From contig CAZZGX010000011.1 of assembly GCA_964653715.1 (NCBI GenBank), forward strand, positions 1-22,333: DNA of 22,333 nucleotides, written 5' to 3'. The position numbers and the translations under genes are program-made. This document shows positions 1 to 8,165 of this stretch, in pieces (the stretch's first letter is position 1; the number at the start of each line of letters is the position of its first letter). This stretch comes from CAZZGX01 sp964653715 (GTDB lineage Bacteria; Patescibacteriota; Minisyncoccia; Ryanbacterales; GWA2-47-10b). Below the pieces are notes generated by a model, which was given only the letters and a program-made list of their open reading frames with translations, was not told the origin of the DNA and did no database searches.

Positions 1-3000
1 ATATGGGTTTGTGGTTTGAGAAGTTCCCCCATCAAGTTGGGTGGTAGTGCTTGGCGCCGAAGAGGTAAGACCGTTGGTACCTACTCTCTTGATCATGATG
101 GAGCCGGTTGCTGGCGGTGGTGGAGGAGGCGGTGGGGGTGGTTGTATGCCAGCACCATACCCTGCGGGGAAGGGGCAGCCGTTGAAATTTACGTTGAGCC
201 GTTTATGAACATTGAAAACCGAGGATGCCACAGTATCATTGACCCCTGCAACGATCGCGCCGTGAGGAAATTCGCCCGTTGATGGATCCCAGAGCGGCTG
301 ACCGGTGAGAACGCCGTCTCGGTATCTATACAGAATATTTGCGCCGATATCTGTTCCGTTCTTGCCGGCACCTTTCATGTTTGAGCCGGCGGGAACCCAA
401 AGGAGACATTGGCCCGCGCCAAGTCCCATGCTTGTTGGTGCCGCCGACATTGAATGCTGAATTTTGCCTACGGCATCATTAAATGTTTCGCTTGGTGAAT
501 AATTGGGACTGTTACCAAATGAATTTGAGTAGTCAATCAAGTACGAGGTTACCACGCGACTATCGATAGTAAAACCAGCAAGCGCGTTACCAAAAGTCAG
601 CACGTTATTTGCAAACAAACTGCAACCCTTAGGGTTACCGCTACACGGGGCTGGCTCACTTAAATCTTCGTCGGCGGCAATACCGTTGTTTCCTGACCTG
701 TACACGGTCACGTGATCAAGGTTTGTGTTAGAAGCGCCACGCGCGTAGATACCAATCTCGCGCGTATTGGCAAAAACGGAATCCCTGATAAGATTATTGT
801 CCGTTGGTTTGACGCCAGAGCCGAAGTTTCTTGCTCGAATTGTCGAGCCATAACTATTGTTGAGCGTCACAACGCCAAGCAGTTGGTTATTGTTCCCTCC
901 GAGAGTACCGTCGGCCATCGCGCCAGTGCCCGCGATACTTATAGCTCTCGCGTCTTCAGAAATGTTGTTTTCAACAATACTGTCTGAGCTGCCATATAAA
1001 ATAACCCCGGTAGCGCCACCAATTCCTCCTGTATTTCCGCGCGAGTTCACATAGTTTCGACGTAAAGTTATATATCGGCTACCAATCGCGGTAATACCGT
1101 GTCGAAGAAAGTCATATGACTCACTTTCTTCAAGAGTCACGCGAGTCGAATCGGCAATGGCGATCCCTACAGCGTTGCAGTATGGAAGCGAGCTACTTGG
1201 ACAAGTCCGATTTGGGTGGATTGCGAGCAGGCGGCGTGCTTGCACGTTGGATACGCCGGTAAAACTGATGACATCGCCTTCCCAAGCCAATGCGGCAGTA
1301 TTATCGGTGTTGCGCGCGTAGAGACCGGTAACATTCCAGTAATTACAATTATTCATCATGAATGGCGAGCGCACACCATTAGAAATAAGTGCGGCACGCC
1401 GTTCATTACTAGCAACAATACTAATTGGCAACCCTACGCTTCCGCTATTGGCATTTCCGCCGCTGCCGCAGTTGATTGCGGGCAATCCCGTAGTGCTCGG
1501 AGTATATGTTCCATCCAAGAGCACTAACGTATCTCCAGGCTTGAGGGGCTTTGAACTATTCAAGTACTGACTAAAAGATTTTTTCGGAGCTGAAGATGAA
1601 AGGCCGCTGTTCACATCGTTTCCGGAAGGAGATATATAATAGGTAGTTCCGCCAGTCGGAGGTGGGGGTGGCGGAGGCAGTGTTATTGGAGGCGGAGGAG
1701 GGGGCGGTGGAGGTTGTACTGGTGGAGGTGGCGGAGGCTGCGTGCTTCCAGCAAGCCGCACATCACGTACGCTATTTGAACTATTAATGGAAGTCCCGTT
1801 CCATAAATTAAAATTATATGTTGGCGTTGACCCGGGATCATAGTCGGTTGAAGCAAAATTCATACCATAGGTTGCGAGTGTCGATGGAACCACGCCAACC
1901 GATGACCACGGCAACGCAATTTCAACATTCCATGATGTATCGGCGTCTACATTGTTGCTAATCGTCCCGTTTACCCGCACTGCTTTTGTGTATGGGCCAT
2001 CCCACGGAATACTGAAAGCGTCGGGAGTACTCACGATACCCTGTCCTTGAGAATCAGCGGTCGTTCCAAGAGGGTTGATTATAATTTTATAATCATCGAG
2101 CTTTAGCTGTACGCCATGGTCATTTTTGGTATCAAAAACAAATTCGAAATCGTCATCAGACCAAACATCGGAATCGTGCGTCGTACGGGACGCATTTATT
2201 TTTGTATCGGTAATCGTTGCTCCGATATAGAGATTGCTATCATCCCATAACATCTTGCCGCTGAATGTACCCCCTCCGGGGAGAGTAAAGGCAATTGGAG
2301 TTGCGGCTAAAAATTCTGAAAGATTTCCATCGACGACTAGCTGGGTGGCAGTTTTTGGAATTATATATGCGGTGCCCGTTGTGGGAGGCGGTGGCGGAGG
2401 TATGACTTGAGATACAAGAAAGGGTGAAACAGTTCTCGACCAGTTGGTTCCTTCGGTCCCTGCGAGAGCGAGAGTCTGTCCTGTACTTGTGCAGTCGGCA
2501 AGCGATGATCCAGAGATTTCATCCATCTTCCAGTAGCCAACAAGATTTGCGGTTGTGCAAGAAATCTGTTTGGCATAGTCGGCATTAAATTCTGCGCCGG
2601 TTCGTTTCTTGTTCCAAATACGCACTTCGTCCGTAAAACCTTTCGCGCGATAGTTTCCCGCAGCCGCGCCAAACTCTAATCGCTCAACATTTGTCCATGT
2701 TGATAACATAGAACCTGCCGCTACACTCGTATGAATTGTTTCGTTATTTGTTTTATCAAGCAGCCAAATTTGTCCGGATGTCCCGGAACGAGTCGCTATC
2801 ACATGATAGAGATGGCCGTCAATGAGTTTGCCGAGAGGCGATCTGATATCAGTCAAAGTAGTGTTGCTATGCGAGCCGAGAACAATTTGGGTGTCGTATG
2901 AATAAATAACCCAGCCGGGATCAAAGTTACTATTGCCTCCCTTGTAGACAAGCATCTGGTAATTGACCGGAGTAATAGCTTTATACTGATACCAAAACTC

Positions 3001-3216
3001 AACAGTGAAATCACCCGTTGAGAAGTCGAACGCGTTGTTGTCGCCCGCGGCTCTCGCGCCTTGGGGGGAAACACCGGTGAAATTAATTGCTTGATTGACG
3101 CTTTGGGAACCAACTGATGAAGGGCGAAATGTTAAAACAAAAAAAATACCTAAGAAAACGGCGACAACCAAACCCATCTTTTTCAAAAGGCCGCTCTTCG
3201 ATATTTCTTCATCCAT
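1..3216 (-). CDS. Large modular surface protein: LamG, CBM9-like, right-handed beta-helix (3' end outside window)
   Basis: The minus-strand frame from ATG at 3216 stays open to base 1, giving 1072 residues and running off the edge. Residues 1-37 are a basic N-terminus followed by one hydrophobic segment (VVAVFLGIFFVLTF), an export signal or anchor. Residues ~40-250 look like a LamG/concanavalin-type domain, with FSTGDFTVEFWYQY near the start and ANLVGYWKMDE near the end. Residues ~282-489 resemble a CBM9/DOMON-like sugar-binding fold (LVVDGNLSEF, later WSDDDFEFVFDTKNDHG). Residues ~523-1019 look like a DUF1565-type right-handed beta-helix (TYYISPSGNDVNSG), with many short Asn-rich turns such as IVENNISEDARAI. 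The three modules are joined by polyproline linkers, and a fourth follows the helix. I infer a cell-surface adhesin or glycan-binding protein. The helix could instead be a lyase, but I see no catalytic motif. No substrate can be assigned. There is no SD before the start. Confidence 0.85.
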   Translation of the reverse strand, partial: MDEEISKSGLLKKMGLVVAVFLGIFFVLTFRPSSVGSQSVNQAINFTGVSPQGARAAGDNNAFDFSTGDFTVEFWYQYKAITPVNYQMLVYKGGNSNFDPGWVIYSYDTQIVLGSHSNTTLTDIRSPLGKLIDGHLYHVIATRSGTSGQIWLLDKTNNETIHTSVAAGSMLSTWTNVERLEFGAAAGNYRAKGFTDEVRIWNKKRTGAEFNADYAKQISCTTANLVGYWKMDEISGSSLADCTSTGQTLALAGTEGTNWSRTVSPFLVSQVIPPPPPPTTGTAYIIPKTATQLVVDGNLSEFLAATPIAFTLPGGGTFSGKMLWDDSNLYIGATITDTKINASRTTHDSDVWSDDDFEFVFDTKNDHGVQLKLDDYKIIINPLGTTADSQGQGIVSTPDAFSIPWDGPYTKAVRVNGTISNNVDADTSWNVEIALPWSSVGVVPSTLATYGMNFASTDYDPGSTPTYNFNLWNGTSINSSNSVRDVRLAGSTQPPPPPPVQPPPPPPPPPITLPPPPPPPTGGTTYYISPSGNDVNSGLSSSAPKKSFSQYLNSSKPLKPGDTLVLLDGTYTPSTTGLPAINCGSGGNANSGSVGLPISIVASNERRAALISNGVRSPFMMNNCNYWNVTGLYARNTDNTAALAWEGDVISFTGVSNVQARRLLAIHPNRTCPSSSLPYCNAVGIAIADSTRVTLEESESYDFLRHGITAIGSRYITLRRNYVNSRGNTGGIGGATGVILYGSSDSIVENNISEDARAISIAGTGAMADGTLGGNNNQLLGVVTLNNSYGSTIRARNFGSGVKPTDNNLIRDSVFANTREIGIYARGASNTNLDHVTVYRSGNNGIAADEDLSEPAPCSGNPKGCSLFANNVLTFGNALAGFTIDSRVVTSYLIDYSNSFGNSPNYSPSETFNDAVGKIQHSMSAAPTSMGLGAGQCLLWVPAGSNMKGAGKNGTDIGANILYRYRDGVLTGQPLWDPSTGEFPHGAIVAGVNDTVASSVFNVHKRLNVNFNGCPFPAGYGAGIQPPPPPPPPPPATGSIMIKRVGTNGLTSSAPSTTTQLDGGTSQTTNPY
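1658..1742 (-). repeat. Polyproline-linker coding tract
   Basis: This tract is GGN-rich on the plus strand and CCN-rich on the minus (coding) strand. It encodes three runs of 6-9 prolines split by short spacers (VQ, ITL) and joins the CBM9-like and beta-helix modules. Similar shorter tracts lie at about 115-150 and 2385-2400. Such simple repeats are likely to vary in length between strains and are prone to assembly collapse. Confidence 0.75.
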
Positions 3217-3348
3217 ACACTTTAAAAATCTTGTTTATTTGTATATGGATATTTTAACACGCAAAACGTTTGTTTTTGGGCGTTTTATGGGTTGCGATAA
3301 AAAGATTTTTAACAAATAAGTGCCGTGAAAACAAAAAACCAAAAAAAT

Positions 3349-3370
3349 AAATAAAAGATAACTTTTATTT
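3349..3370. other. Perfect AT-rich hairpin upstream of the surface-protein gene
   Basis: AAATAAAAG and CTTTTATTT form a perfect 9-bp inverted repeat around the 4-nt loop ATAA. It lies in the 210-bp AT-rich gap between the tRNA terminator and the surface-protein gene start at 3216. It could be an operator or a weak transcript-end structure. No G+C-rich stem and no clear promoter hexamer pair could be assigned in this gap. Confidence 0.4.
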
Positions 3371-3426
3371 ACCAGTTTTTGTATGCATTAGTAAGGTTTA
3401 TGTATGCTCTCTAAAATGCCGAAAGC

Positions 3427-3453
3427 AAAAAATAGAGACGATTTATTGTCTCT
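3427..3453 (-). terminator. Intrinsic terminator after the tRNA genes
   Basis: Read on the minus strand, AGAGAC and GTCTCT form a 6-bp stem around an 8-nt loop, followed at once by ATTTTTT. It lies 24 nt beyond the 3' end of tRNA-Thr and closes the ftsB-surA-tRNA unit. Confidence 0.65.
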
Positions 3454-3477
3454 TTTCGCAAGTTATACACAGTGTTC

Positions 3478-3553
3478 TGGAGCCACCTCCCGGATTCGAA
3501 CCGGGGACCTTTGCTTTACGAAAGCACTGCTCTACCAGCTGAGCTAAGGTGGC
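3478..3553 (-). tRNA. tRNA-Thr (anticodon CGT), CCA encoded
   Basis: The 76-nt cloverleaf has acceptor stem GCCACCT/AGGTGGC, D-stem GCTC/GAGC, anticodon loop TTCGTAA (anticodon CGT, reads ACG) and T-arm CCGG-TTCGAAT-CCGG within a 5-bp stem. The discriminator base is U and the 3' CCA is in the gene. The anticodon stem GTGCT/AGCAA has a G27-A43 mismatch at its outer pair, otherwise the folding is regular. It lies 3 nt after tRNA-Gly. Confidence 0.93.
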
Positions 3554-3556
3554 CTA

Positions 3557-3627
3557 TGCGAATGGCGGGAATCGGACCCGCGCCCTTTGCTTGGGAAGCA
3601 AATGTACTGCCACTATACTACATTCGC
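3557..3627 (-). tRNA. tRNA-Gly (anticodon CCC), CCA not encoded
   Basis: The 71-nt cloverleaf has acceptor stem GCGAATG/CATTCGC, anticodon stem TTTGC/GCAAA with loop TTCCCAA (anticodon CCC, reads GGG) and T-stem GCGGG/CCCGC with loop TCCGATT. The discriminator is A and the next three bases are TAG, so CCA must be added after transcription, unlike its neighbour tRNA-Thr. It begins 3 nt after the stop codon of the upstream protein gene, so it is very likely cut out of a shared mRNA-tRNA transcript. Confidence 0.93.
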
Positions 3628-3630
3628 GTT

Positions 3631-4176
3631 TTATTTGGATTGCAATTGGGCATTTTCCCATTTATACGGCAGAACATAAATTTTTACGTCTGCTTGCTTT
3701 AGTTTTTCTTTGAGCCACGTATTATAATCTTTCCCGGCAAGTCGTACATACTTCTCAAGCACAACCTCTTCAACTTGCGGGAGTATAACACGATCTTTAA
3801 ATTCAGCGAAACTGAGACCATAGGCGTTCTTAATCGCTTGGTTTAGTTTGTCGAGATCAACTTTGGCAAGAATTTCTTGAATATTTGACTGGATTTCATC
3901 ATTGATTTCTTTTAAACCAAAATCACGCAGAGAGCTCTTGATGATGGATCGTGTTATTAACTCTTCAAGCACGGCGCGGCGCGTGTCCGATTCGGGACTT
4001 GCCCCGGGATTACCAGAGATTTTCTGCGTCGTGTTTAAAATTGCGAGAGCCTGAGACACGTCATGATACCAAATGATTGTACCCGCAGCGCGGGTAATAG
4101 GAAAGTATCCAAGCCCAAGAAGCACGCCACAACTGAGTAAGACGAGAATAAACACGAAAATAATAATTTTTCTCAT
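3631..4176 (-). CDS. Membrane-anchored SurA N-terminal-like protein without a PPIase domain
   Basis: 181 residues. Residues 4-25 (IIIFVFILVLLSCGVLLGLGYF) are a signal peptide or anchor. The rest is predominantly helical and resembles the chaperone-like N-terminal region of SurA/PrsA-type proteins: a conserved-looking pattern of short helices with TRRAVLEELITRSIIKSSLRDFGL followed by alternating charged helices (split here only by description). No parvulin PPIase domain follows, so the protein is much shorter than SurA (about 430 residues). I infer an envelope-located protein that may help exported proteins fold, but the assignment rests on fold pattern alone. It starts 9 nt after the ftsB-like stop codon and ends 3 nt before tRNA-Gly, so all are probably one transcript. 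There is no SD before the ATG. Confidence 0.55.
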   Translation of the reverse strand: MRKIIIFVFILVLLSCGVLLGLGYFPITRAAGTIIWYHDVSQALAILNTTQKISGNPGASPESDTRRAVLEELITRSIIKSSLRDFGLKEINDEIQSNIQEILAKVDLDKLNQAIKNAYGLSFAEFKDRVILPQVEEVVLEKYVRLAGKDYNTWLKEKLKQADVKIYVLPYKWENAQLQSK

Positions 4177-4185
4177 ACGTAGGTA

Positions 4186-4563
4186 TTAATTACTTTTTAA
4201 TCCGAACCACTGTTTGACGCGATCAAAAAAATTTTCGGTTTGCGTTTCAATGGGCTTTGACTTTTCGTTCTTAGTGTCTCCTATGATAAGGACATGCTCG
4301 TCGGGTTTTTGAAGATTAAGGCGACCCCGCGCTTCTAACTCAACACCTTCTCCAGATTTAAGTTTTTTAATCTTTTCATTAAGATCTGCGATTTCTTTTT
4401 CTTTCATCTCTATATTTTTCTGATTCTCGGCATTCTCACCAGCGAAACGCTGTTTTAGTAGAAATACGCGCAGAGCCCCGTACGCGATAAAAAGCGCAAA
4501 TCCCCCCAGTAATGCAAGCACCAGGGTAGATTCGAGTACTGATCGTCTTCTTAAATCTGCCAT
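4186..4563 (-). CDS. ftsB: FtsB/DivIC-family septum formation protein
   Basis: 125 residues. There is a short basic N-terminus (MADLRRRS), one membrane span (~residues 11-34), a charged coiled coil (~38-72, heptad-like ENQKNIEMKEKEIADLNEKI) and then ARGRLNLQKPDEHVLII. That last motif is the family hallmark: the A-R-x-x-L-x-L-x-x-P-x-E pattern that follows the coiled coil in DivIC/FtsB. The tail contains a second amphipathic stretch ending WFGLK. In the family, this bitopic protein pairs with FtsL and FtsQ/DivIB to link the Z-ring to septal wall synthesis. No ftsL or ftsQ is seen here. It is the first gene of an operon with the SurA-N-like protein and two tRNAs, and lies divergent from a 38-codon membrane protein only 25 bp away. 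Confidence 0.8.
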   Translation of the reverse strand: MADLRRRSVLESTLVLALLGGFALFIAYGALRVFLLKQRFAGENAENQKNIEMKEKEIADLNEKIKKLKSGEGVELEARGRLNLQKPDEHVLIIGDTKNEKSKPIETQTENFFDRVKQWFGLKSN

Positions 4564-4569
4564 TTTGTG

Positions 4570-4582
4570 CTATATTTATAGT
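4570..4582. promoter_or_regulatory. Shared divergent promoter between ftsB and the 38-residue membrane protein
   Basis: Only 25 bp separate the two start codons. On the plus strand, TATAGT (4577-4582) sits exactly 6 nt before the ATG at 4589, the geometry expected for a leaderless message. On the minus strand, TATAAA (4580-4575) would put the start of transcription about 5 nt before the ftsB ATG. Neither gene has an SD, and no clear -35 element is visible. The -10-like elements overlap, so the two genes may compete for polymerase. Confidence 0.45.
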
Positions 4583-4588
4583 ACGCTT

Positions 4589-4705
4589 ATGTCTAAAAAA
4601 AGAAAAAGGCGCTTTCAAGTTATATGGATTCTCGTAACGCTATTGAGTGTCGTTGGCATGCTCGCGTTTCTTATACCGCCTTCAATTTTGTCAGGCTCCC
4701 GGTAA
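4589..4705 (+). CDS. Small single-span membrane protein (38 aa), unknown function
   Basis: This ORF of 38 codons plus TAA is short but well formed. A strongly basic start (MSKKRKRRFQ) is followed by one hydrophobic segment (VIWILVTLLSVVGMLAFLI) and a short tail, PPSILSGSR. By the positive-inside rule the N-terminus should face the cytoplasm. It is the only non-shadow coding sequence in the 146-bp gap between ftsB and lepA, is transcribed opposite to both, and converges with the lepA stop at 4710. It carries a -10-like element at exactly leaderless spacing. Proteins of this form (basic, one span, about 40 residues) occur in small-genome bacteria and often escape annotation. I do not recognise a family and assign no function. 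Confidence 0.6.
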   Translation: MSKKRKRRFQVIWILVTLLSVVGMLAFLIPPSILSGSR

Positions 4706-4709
4706 TACA

Positions 4710-6488
4710 TTAGATTTTAAGCAATTTGAGATAAATCTCGGGGGCAATGTTTACTTTCCCAGAGACTTTCAGTCTTTTTTTCCCCTCTTTTTGTTTTTTC
4801 CATAATTTCATTTTGCGCGAACGATCTCCGCCATAGAGGTGAGCCGTCACGTCTTTCTTGAGAGCAGAGATGCTTTCTGAGGCTAAAATTCTTCCTTCTA
4901 CTTCCGCCTGAATTTTTACCTGAAAAAGTTCTTGCGGCAAGACCGTTTTTATCTTTTCAACGGCCTTTCGAGCCTCGCGCTGGGCTTCCCGTGTGGGAAT
5001 GACTCGTGAAAGAGGCTCAATATGCTCCCCCTGAACAAGGAGATCAAGCCGTATAAGGTCGGCTTCCCGCCACGTATCATTTTCATAATGGAAAGAGGCA
5101 TATCCTCGAGTCCGACTTTTTAGAACATCGAAAAAACCCGATACCATCTGTCGCAAGGGAATGCGGGCTTCAAATAAGAGTCGCGCCTCTCCGAGCGTTC
5201 TCACCGCTCCCATCTCACCTTCAAAAATTTCAACTGATTTGACGGCATCCTGAAGATACACTTCTGGAACAAAAATTTCGAGCTTCATCCAAAGCTCTTC
5301 CACACGATCACGCTCATGTCGCCGCGGGAACAAGGCTGCCGAAGAAACCGTCTCCTCTTTCCCACTCTTGAAAACCCTGTAGCTCACGGAGGGTTGCGTG
5401 ACCACAAATTCCACATTGAATTCTCGCCTGAGGCGCTCGGCTGTAATTTCAAGATGCAAGGTTCCCAAAAAACCACATTCGTATCCGCGCCCGAGTATCA
5501 AACTGCTTTTCTCTTGGAATACGAGCGAAGAGTCGTTGAGCTTAAGTTTCGAGAGCGCGTCCCCCAAAAGATAAAAATCTCCTTGGTCGGTAGAAAAAAA
5601 ACTCGCCCAGACTACCGGCCGCGGTTCCTCGTATCCGGGAAGAGCCTGAGTAAGCGACATTTTATTTTTTTCTTCTATTATAGTATCCCCAACGCGGACT
5701 TCTCCTGGCTCCTTAATGGCTGTTACAATGTAGCCTACTTCACCTGCTTCGAGCAAGTCCCTCGAAACAAGTGTCGGTGTAATAACGCCAATTTCTTTCG
5801 CAAAAAAAGATTTTCCGCGCGCCTTCAAAAACAATTTGTCGCCTTTTTTGAGCTCGCCGTCAAACACGCGCACCGAAGCAATGATTCCTCGATGGTTTTC
5901 AAAGAAAGAATCAAATACAAGCGCACGGAGTGACGCAAGGGTGCTTTTTGGCGGGGGGATTTTCTCAATAATTGTTTCGAGCAATCTCTCAATACCCGTC
6001 CCATCTTTTGCGGAAACCTGAAGAATTTCTTCCTCGCGAAAACCACCTAGCTCTCTCAGTTCGCGCGTAACCTCGAGCGCCCGCGCGTGTGGAAGATCGA
6101 TTTTATTGATAACCGGTACAAAGGTAAGTCCGAGTTTTTTCGCAAGAAAAAAATGCGAGAGCGTTTGGGCCTCAATGCCCTGTGTGGCGTCAACAAGCAA
6201 AATTGCCCCCTCGCAACACAAAAGCGCCCGGGAGACTTCGTAAGAAAAATCGACATGCCCCGGGGTGTCGATTAAATTGAGAACATACCCATTGTACGAC
6301 ATTCTGACTGGCTGCATCTTGATGGTAATTCCCCGTTCACGTTCAAGATCCATGCTATCAAGTACCTGCGCTTTCATTTTTCGACGCTCGATGGTTCCCG
6401 TTCGTTCAAGAAGCCGATCGGCTAAAGTGGATTTCCCGTGATCAATGTGTGCGATGATAGAAAAATTACGAATACGGTTTTGTTCCAT
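4710..6488 (-). CDS. lepA: Elongation factor 4 (LepA), ribosome-bound GTPase
   Basis: 592 residues, close to the usual ~600, so complete. The GTPase motifs are all present: G1 AHIDHGKST (13-21), G2 Thr in RERGIT (50-55 region), G3 DTPGH (74-78, with the catalytic-type His78), G4 NKID (128-131) and G5 SAK (159-161). Domains II and III follow, then EFG-V-like and the LepA-specific C-terminal domain, ending in the typical SGKVNIAPEIYLKLLK. In other bacteria LepA acts on the ribosome during initiation or stalled elongation. It is the last gene of the Wzy-murJ-lepA operon, starting 6 nt after the murJ stop. No SD is obvious (AACAGAGC before the ATG). Confidence 0.97.
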   Translation of the reverse strand: MEQNRIRNFSIIAHIDHGKSTLADRLLERTGTIERRKMKAQVLDSMDLERERGITIKMQPVRMSYNGYVLNLIDTPGHVDFSYEVSRALLCCEGAILLVDATQGIEAQTLSHFFLAKKLGLTFVPVINKIDLPHARALEVTRELRELGGFREEEILQVSAKDGTGIERLLETIIEKIPPPKSTLASLRALVFDSFFENHRGIIASVRVFDGELKKGDKLFLKARGKSFFAKEIGVITPTLVSRDLLEAGEVGYIVTAIKEPGEVRVGDTIIEEKNKMSLTQALPGYEEPRPVVWASFFSTDQGDFYLLGDALSKLKLNDSSLVFQEKSSLILGRGYECGFLGTLHLEITAERLRREFNVEFVVTQPSVSYRVFKSGKEETVSSAALFPRRHERDRVEELWMKLEIFVPEVYLQDAVKSVEIFEGEMGAVRTLGEARLLFEARIPLRQMVSGFFDVLKSRTRGYASFHYENDTWREADLIRLDLLVQGEHIEPLSRVIPTREAQREARKAVEKIKTVLPQELFQVKIQAEVEGRILASESISALKKDVTAHLYGGDRSRKMKLWKKQKEGKKRLKVSGKVNIAPEIYLKLLKI

Positions 6489-6494
6489 GCTCTG

Positions 6495-8165
6495 TTAAAG
6501 ATGTTCGGTATCGGGCTGAAGAATTTCCTTTTGCAAAAACCGTGAACGAAGTGCCTGTCGAATTTCGATAAATTCTTGAATATCAAACATCCAATACAGA
6601 AAAATCCCAACTCCAACGGCAACAAAAAACGCTCCTCCTCCTTGAATCGCGACTCCAAGGAATGTATCCAAGCGCACAAAGAGATTCAATACGCGGAGGG
6701 CCACAAATGCTGTCCCCGCCATGCACGCACTAACACAAAAAATTGAAGTGGCGGAAGAGCGAAGGAGAGTAAGTTCTGAGCGTTTTCCCAATCGAAAAAG
6801 ATTGAGTCCTAAAAACAGCGCGTTGAGTCCAGAGCCTACGCTGTAGATAAGGGGTATCATAAGAAATTCAATATTGGGAAGATCGGAAACCCGAAGAATT
6901 CCGGCAAGAAAATTTTTGAAACTAGGGCTCGCATGAAGCGCCATCGTCGTAAGATAGGCAGACGCTACAATAAAGATCGAGGCTATCATATTATACACGA
7001 TAGGCTCGCGCGTTTTTCCCAGCGCATAATAACCACGCACGAAAAGGGTCACGAGACTTTGAAATAATATGGCAAAAGAAAAAAGAAGCAAACTCGCGGC
7101 CGTAAGACGCGTGTCAGCCCAGAGAAAAGCTCCTGTGCCTAAAACAAGCCGTACGATATGCGCCCGCAGTACAATAAAAAATCCTACAACGGGAAGTGTC
7201 CAAAACATGATGTGGCGCGTTGCGGCAAGTAAGTGGTCAAAAAAGAGATTTTTTTCTTTTTGGAGAGCGAGCTCTGCCATAACTGGAAACGCCGCAACAC
7301 TATAGGAAAGCCCTATAACCGTTAGCGGCAAAGTATAGAGATTTATGGACAAATATAAAATTGAAATTGCGCCAACTCCTAGGGTCGACGCGAGCGAGGT
7401 AAGAAAAAAAAGCGTTGCTTGATTGAGCGAAAGCGCCAACGCCCTAGGAAATGAGTACCGAAAAATTCTGAACGGCTCGGCACGAGTGGAAAATCGAAAC
7501 CGCGGCACCGTGTGAATTTGAAGAAGCGTCGGTATCTGAATTATAATATGGAAAAATGTGCCGAGGATAACGCCGATAATTATTCCCGGAAGACCGAAGT
7601 GCGGGCGAAAAAAAATTATGCCGAGAATAATACCTGTGTTGTACGCGACTGGGGAAAGGGCGTACGCAAAAAATTTTCTTGATGACTGAAGAACACCTGA
7701 GACAAGATTCGAGATGCCGAGAAAAAACGGCGAGAGAAGTAGCATCCGAGAAAGAAATATTGCCTGATTTCGCGCGGCCGCATCAAATCCGGGCGTCAGA
7801 AACCCGATAAAAAATGGCATCAGAACATACGATAGTGCGAGTAATATGAGAACAGAAAATATGAATAGAGTAAAAACTGAATCAAGAAAATCCTGCGCCT
7901 CTTTTTTTGAATTGCCTTGATGCTCAAGGAAAATTGGAATAAACGCGGTGGATGCCACAAAAAAAAGCGAGAGCGTAAAAATAAAATCGGGAACGCGAAA
8001 TGAAGCATAATAGATATCAAGATTGCGCGTAGCTCCAAACGTGCCAGCAAGGAGACGGTCGCGGAAAAGCCCCAGAAAGCCATTGGCAAAGCTCACGAAA
8101 CCCAAAAGGAGTGCTACCTGGTACACTCCTTTTTGTTCTCTCTGAAAAAAACTGAGAATCGCCAT
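6495..8165 (-). CDS. murJ: Lipid II flippase MurJ (MviN family)
   Basis: 556 residues with about 14 hydrophobic segments, matching the MOP-superfamily flippase. The N-terminal signature is clear: FANGFLGLFRDRLLAGTFG followed by LDIYYASFRVPDF, corresponding to the conserved Arg/Asp-containing central-cavity region of MurJ (GFxRD ... AFFVAFKxP). The family moves undecaprenyl-pyrophosphate-linked peptidoglycan precursor across the cytoplasmic membrane. The C-terminus is longer and charged, ending in a cytoplasmic tail (LRSRFLQKEILQPDTEHL). Its ATG directly abuts the TAG stop of the upstream Wzy/TPR gene with no gap and in the same frame, suggesting coupled translation. A neighbouring O-antigen-ligase-like protein suggests the pair handles envelope polyprenol-linked glycans, though MurJ itself should serve peptidoglycan. 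Confidence 0.95.
   Translation of the reverse strand: MAILSFFQREQKGVYQVALLLGFVSFANGFLGLFRDRLLAGTFGATRNLDIYYASFRVPDFIFTLSLFFVASTAFIPIFLEHQGNSKKEAQDFLDSVFTLFIFSVLILLALSYVLMPFFIGFLTPGFDAAARNQAIFLSRMLLLSPFFLGISNLVSGVLQSSRKFFAYALSPVAYNTGIILGIIFFRPHFGLPGIIIGVILGTFFHIIIQIPTLLQIHTVPRFRFSTRAEPFRIFRYSFPRALALSLNQATLFFLTSLASTLGVGAISILYLSINLYTLPLTVIGLSYSVAAFPVMAELALQKEKNLFFDHLLAATRHIMFWTLPVVGFFIVLRAHIVRLVLGTGAFLWADTRLTAASLLLFSFAILFQSLVTLFVRGYYALGKTREPIVYNMIASIFIVASAYLTTMALHASPSFKNFLAGILRVSDLPNIEFLMIPLIYSVGSGLNALFLGLNLFRLGKRSELTLLRSSATSIFCVSACMAGTAFVALRVLNLFVRLDTFLGVAIQGGGAFFVAVGVGIFLYWMFDIQEFIEIRQALRSRFLQKEILQPDTEHL

Noticed and set aside
16..1570. Several plus-strand frames of 60-100 codons at the left end
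   Set aside because: They are antisense to the surface-protein gene, whose minus-strand frame is uninterrupted for 1072 codons.
5316..5933. 205-codon plus-strand frame inside lepA
   Set aside because: It is antisense to lepA, contains low-complexity Lys/Phe runs and has no start context.
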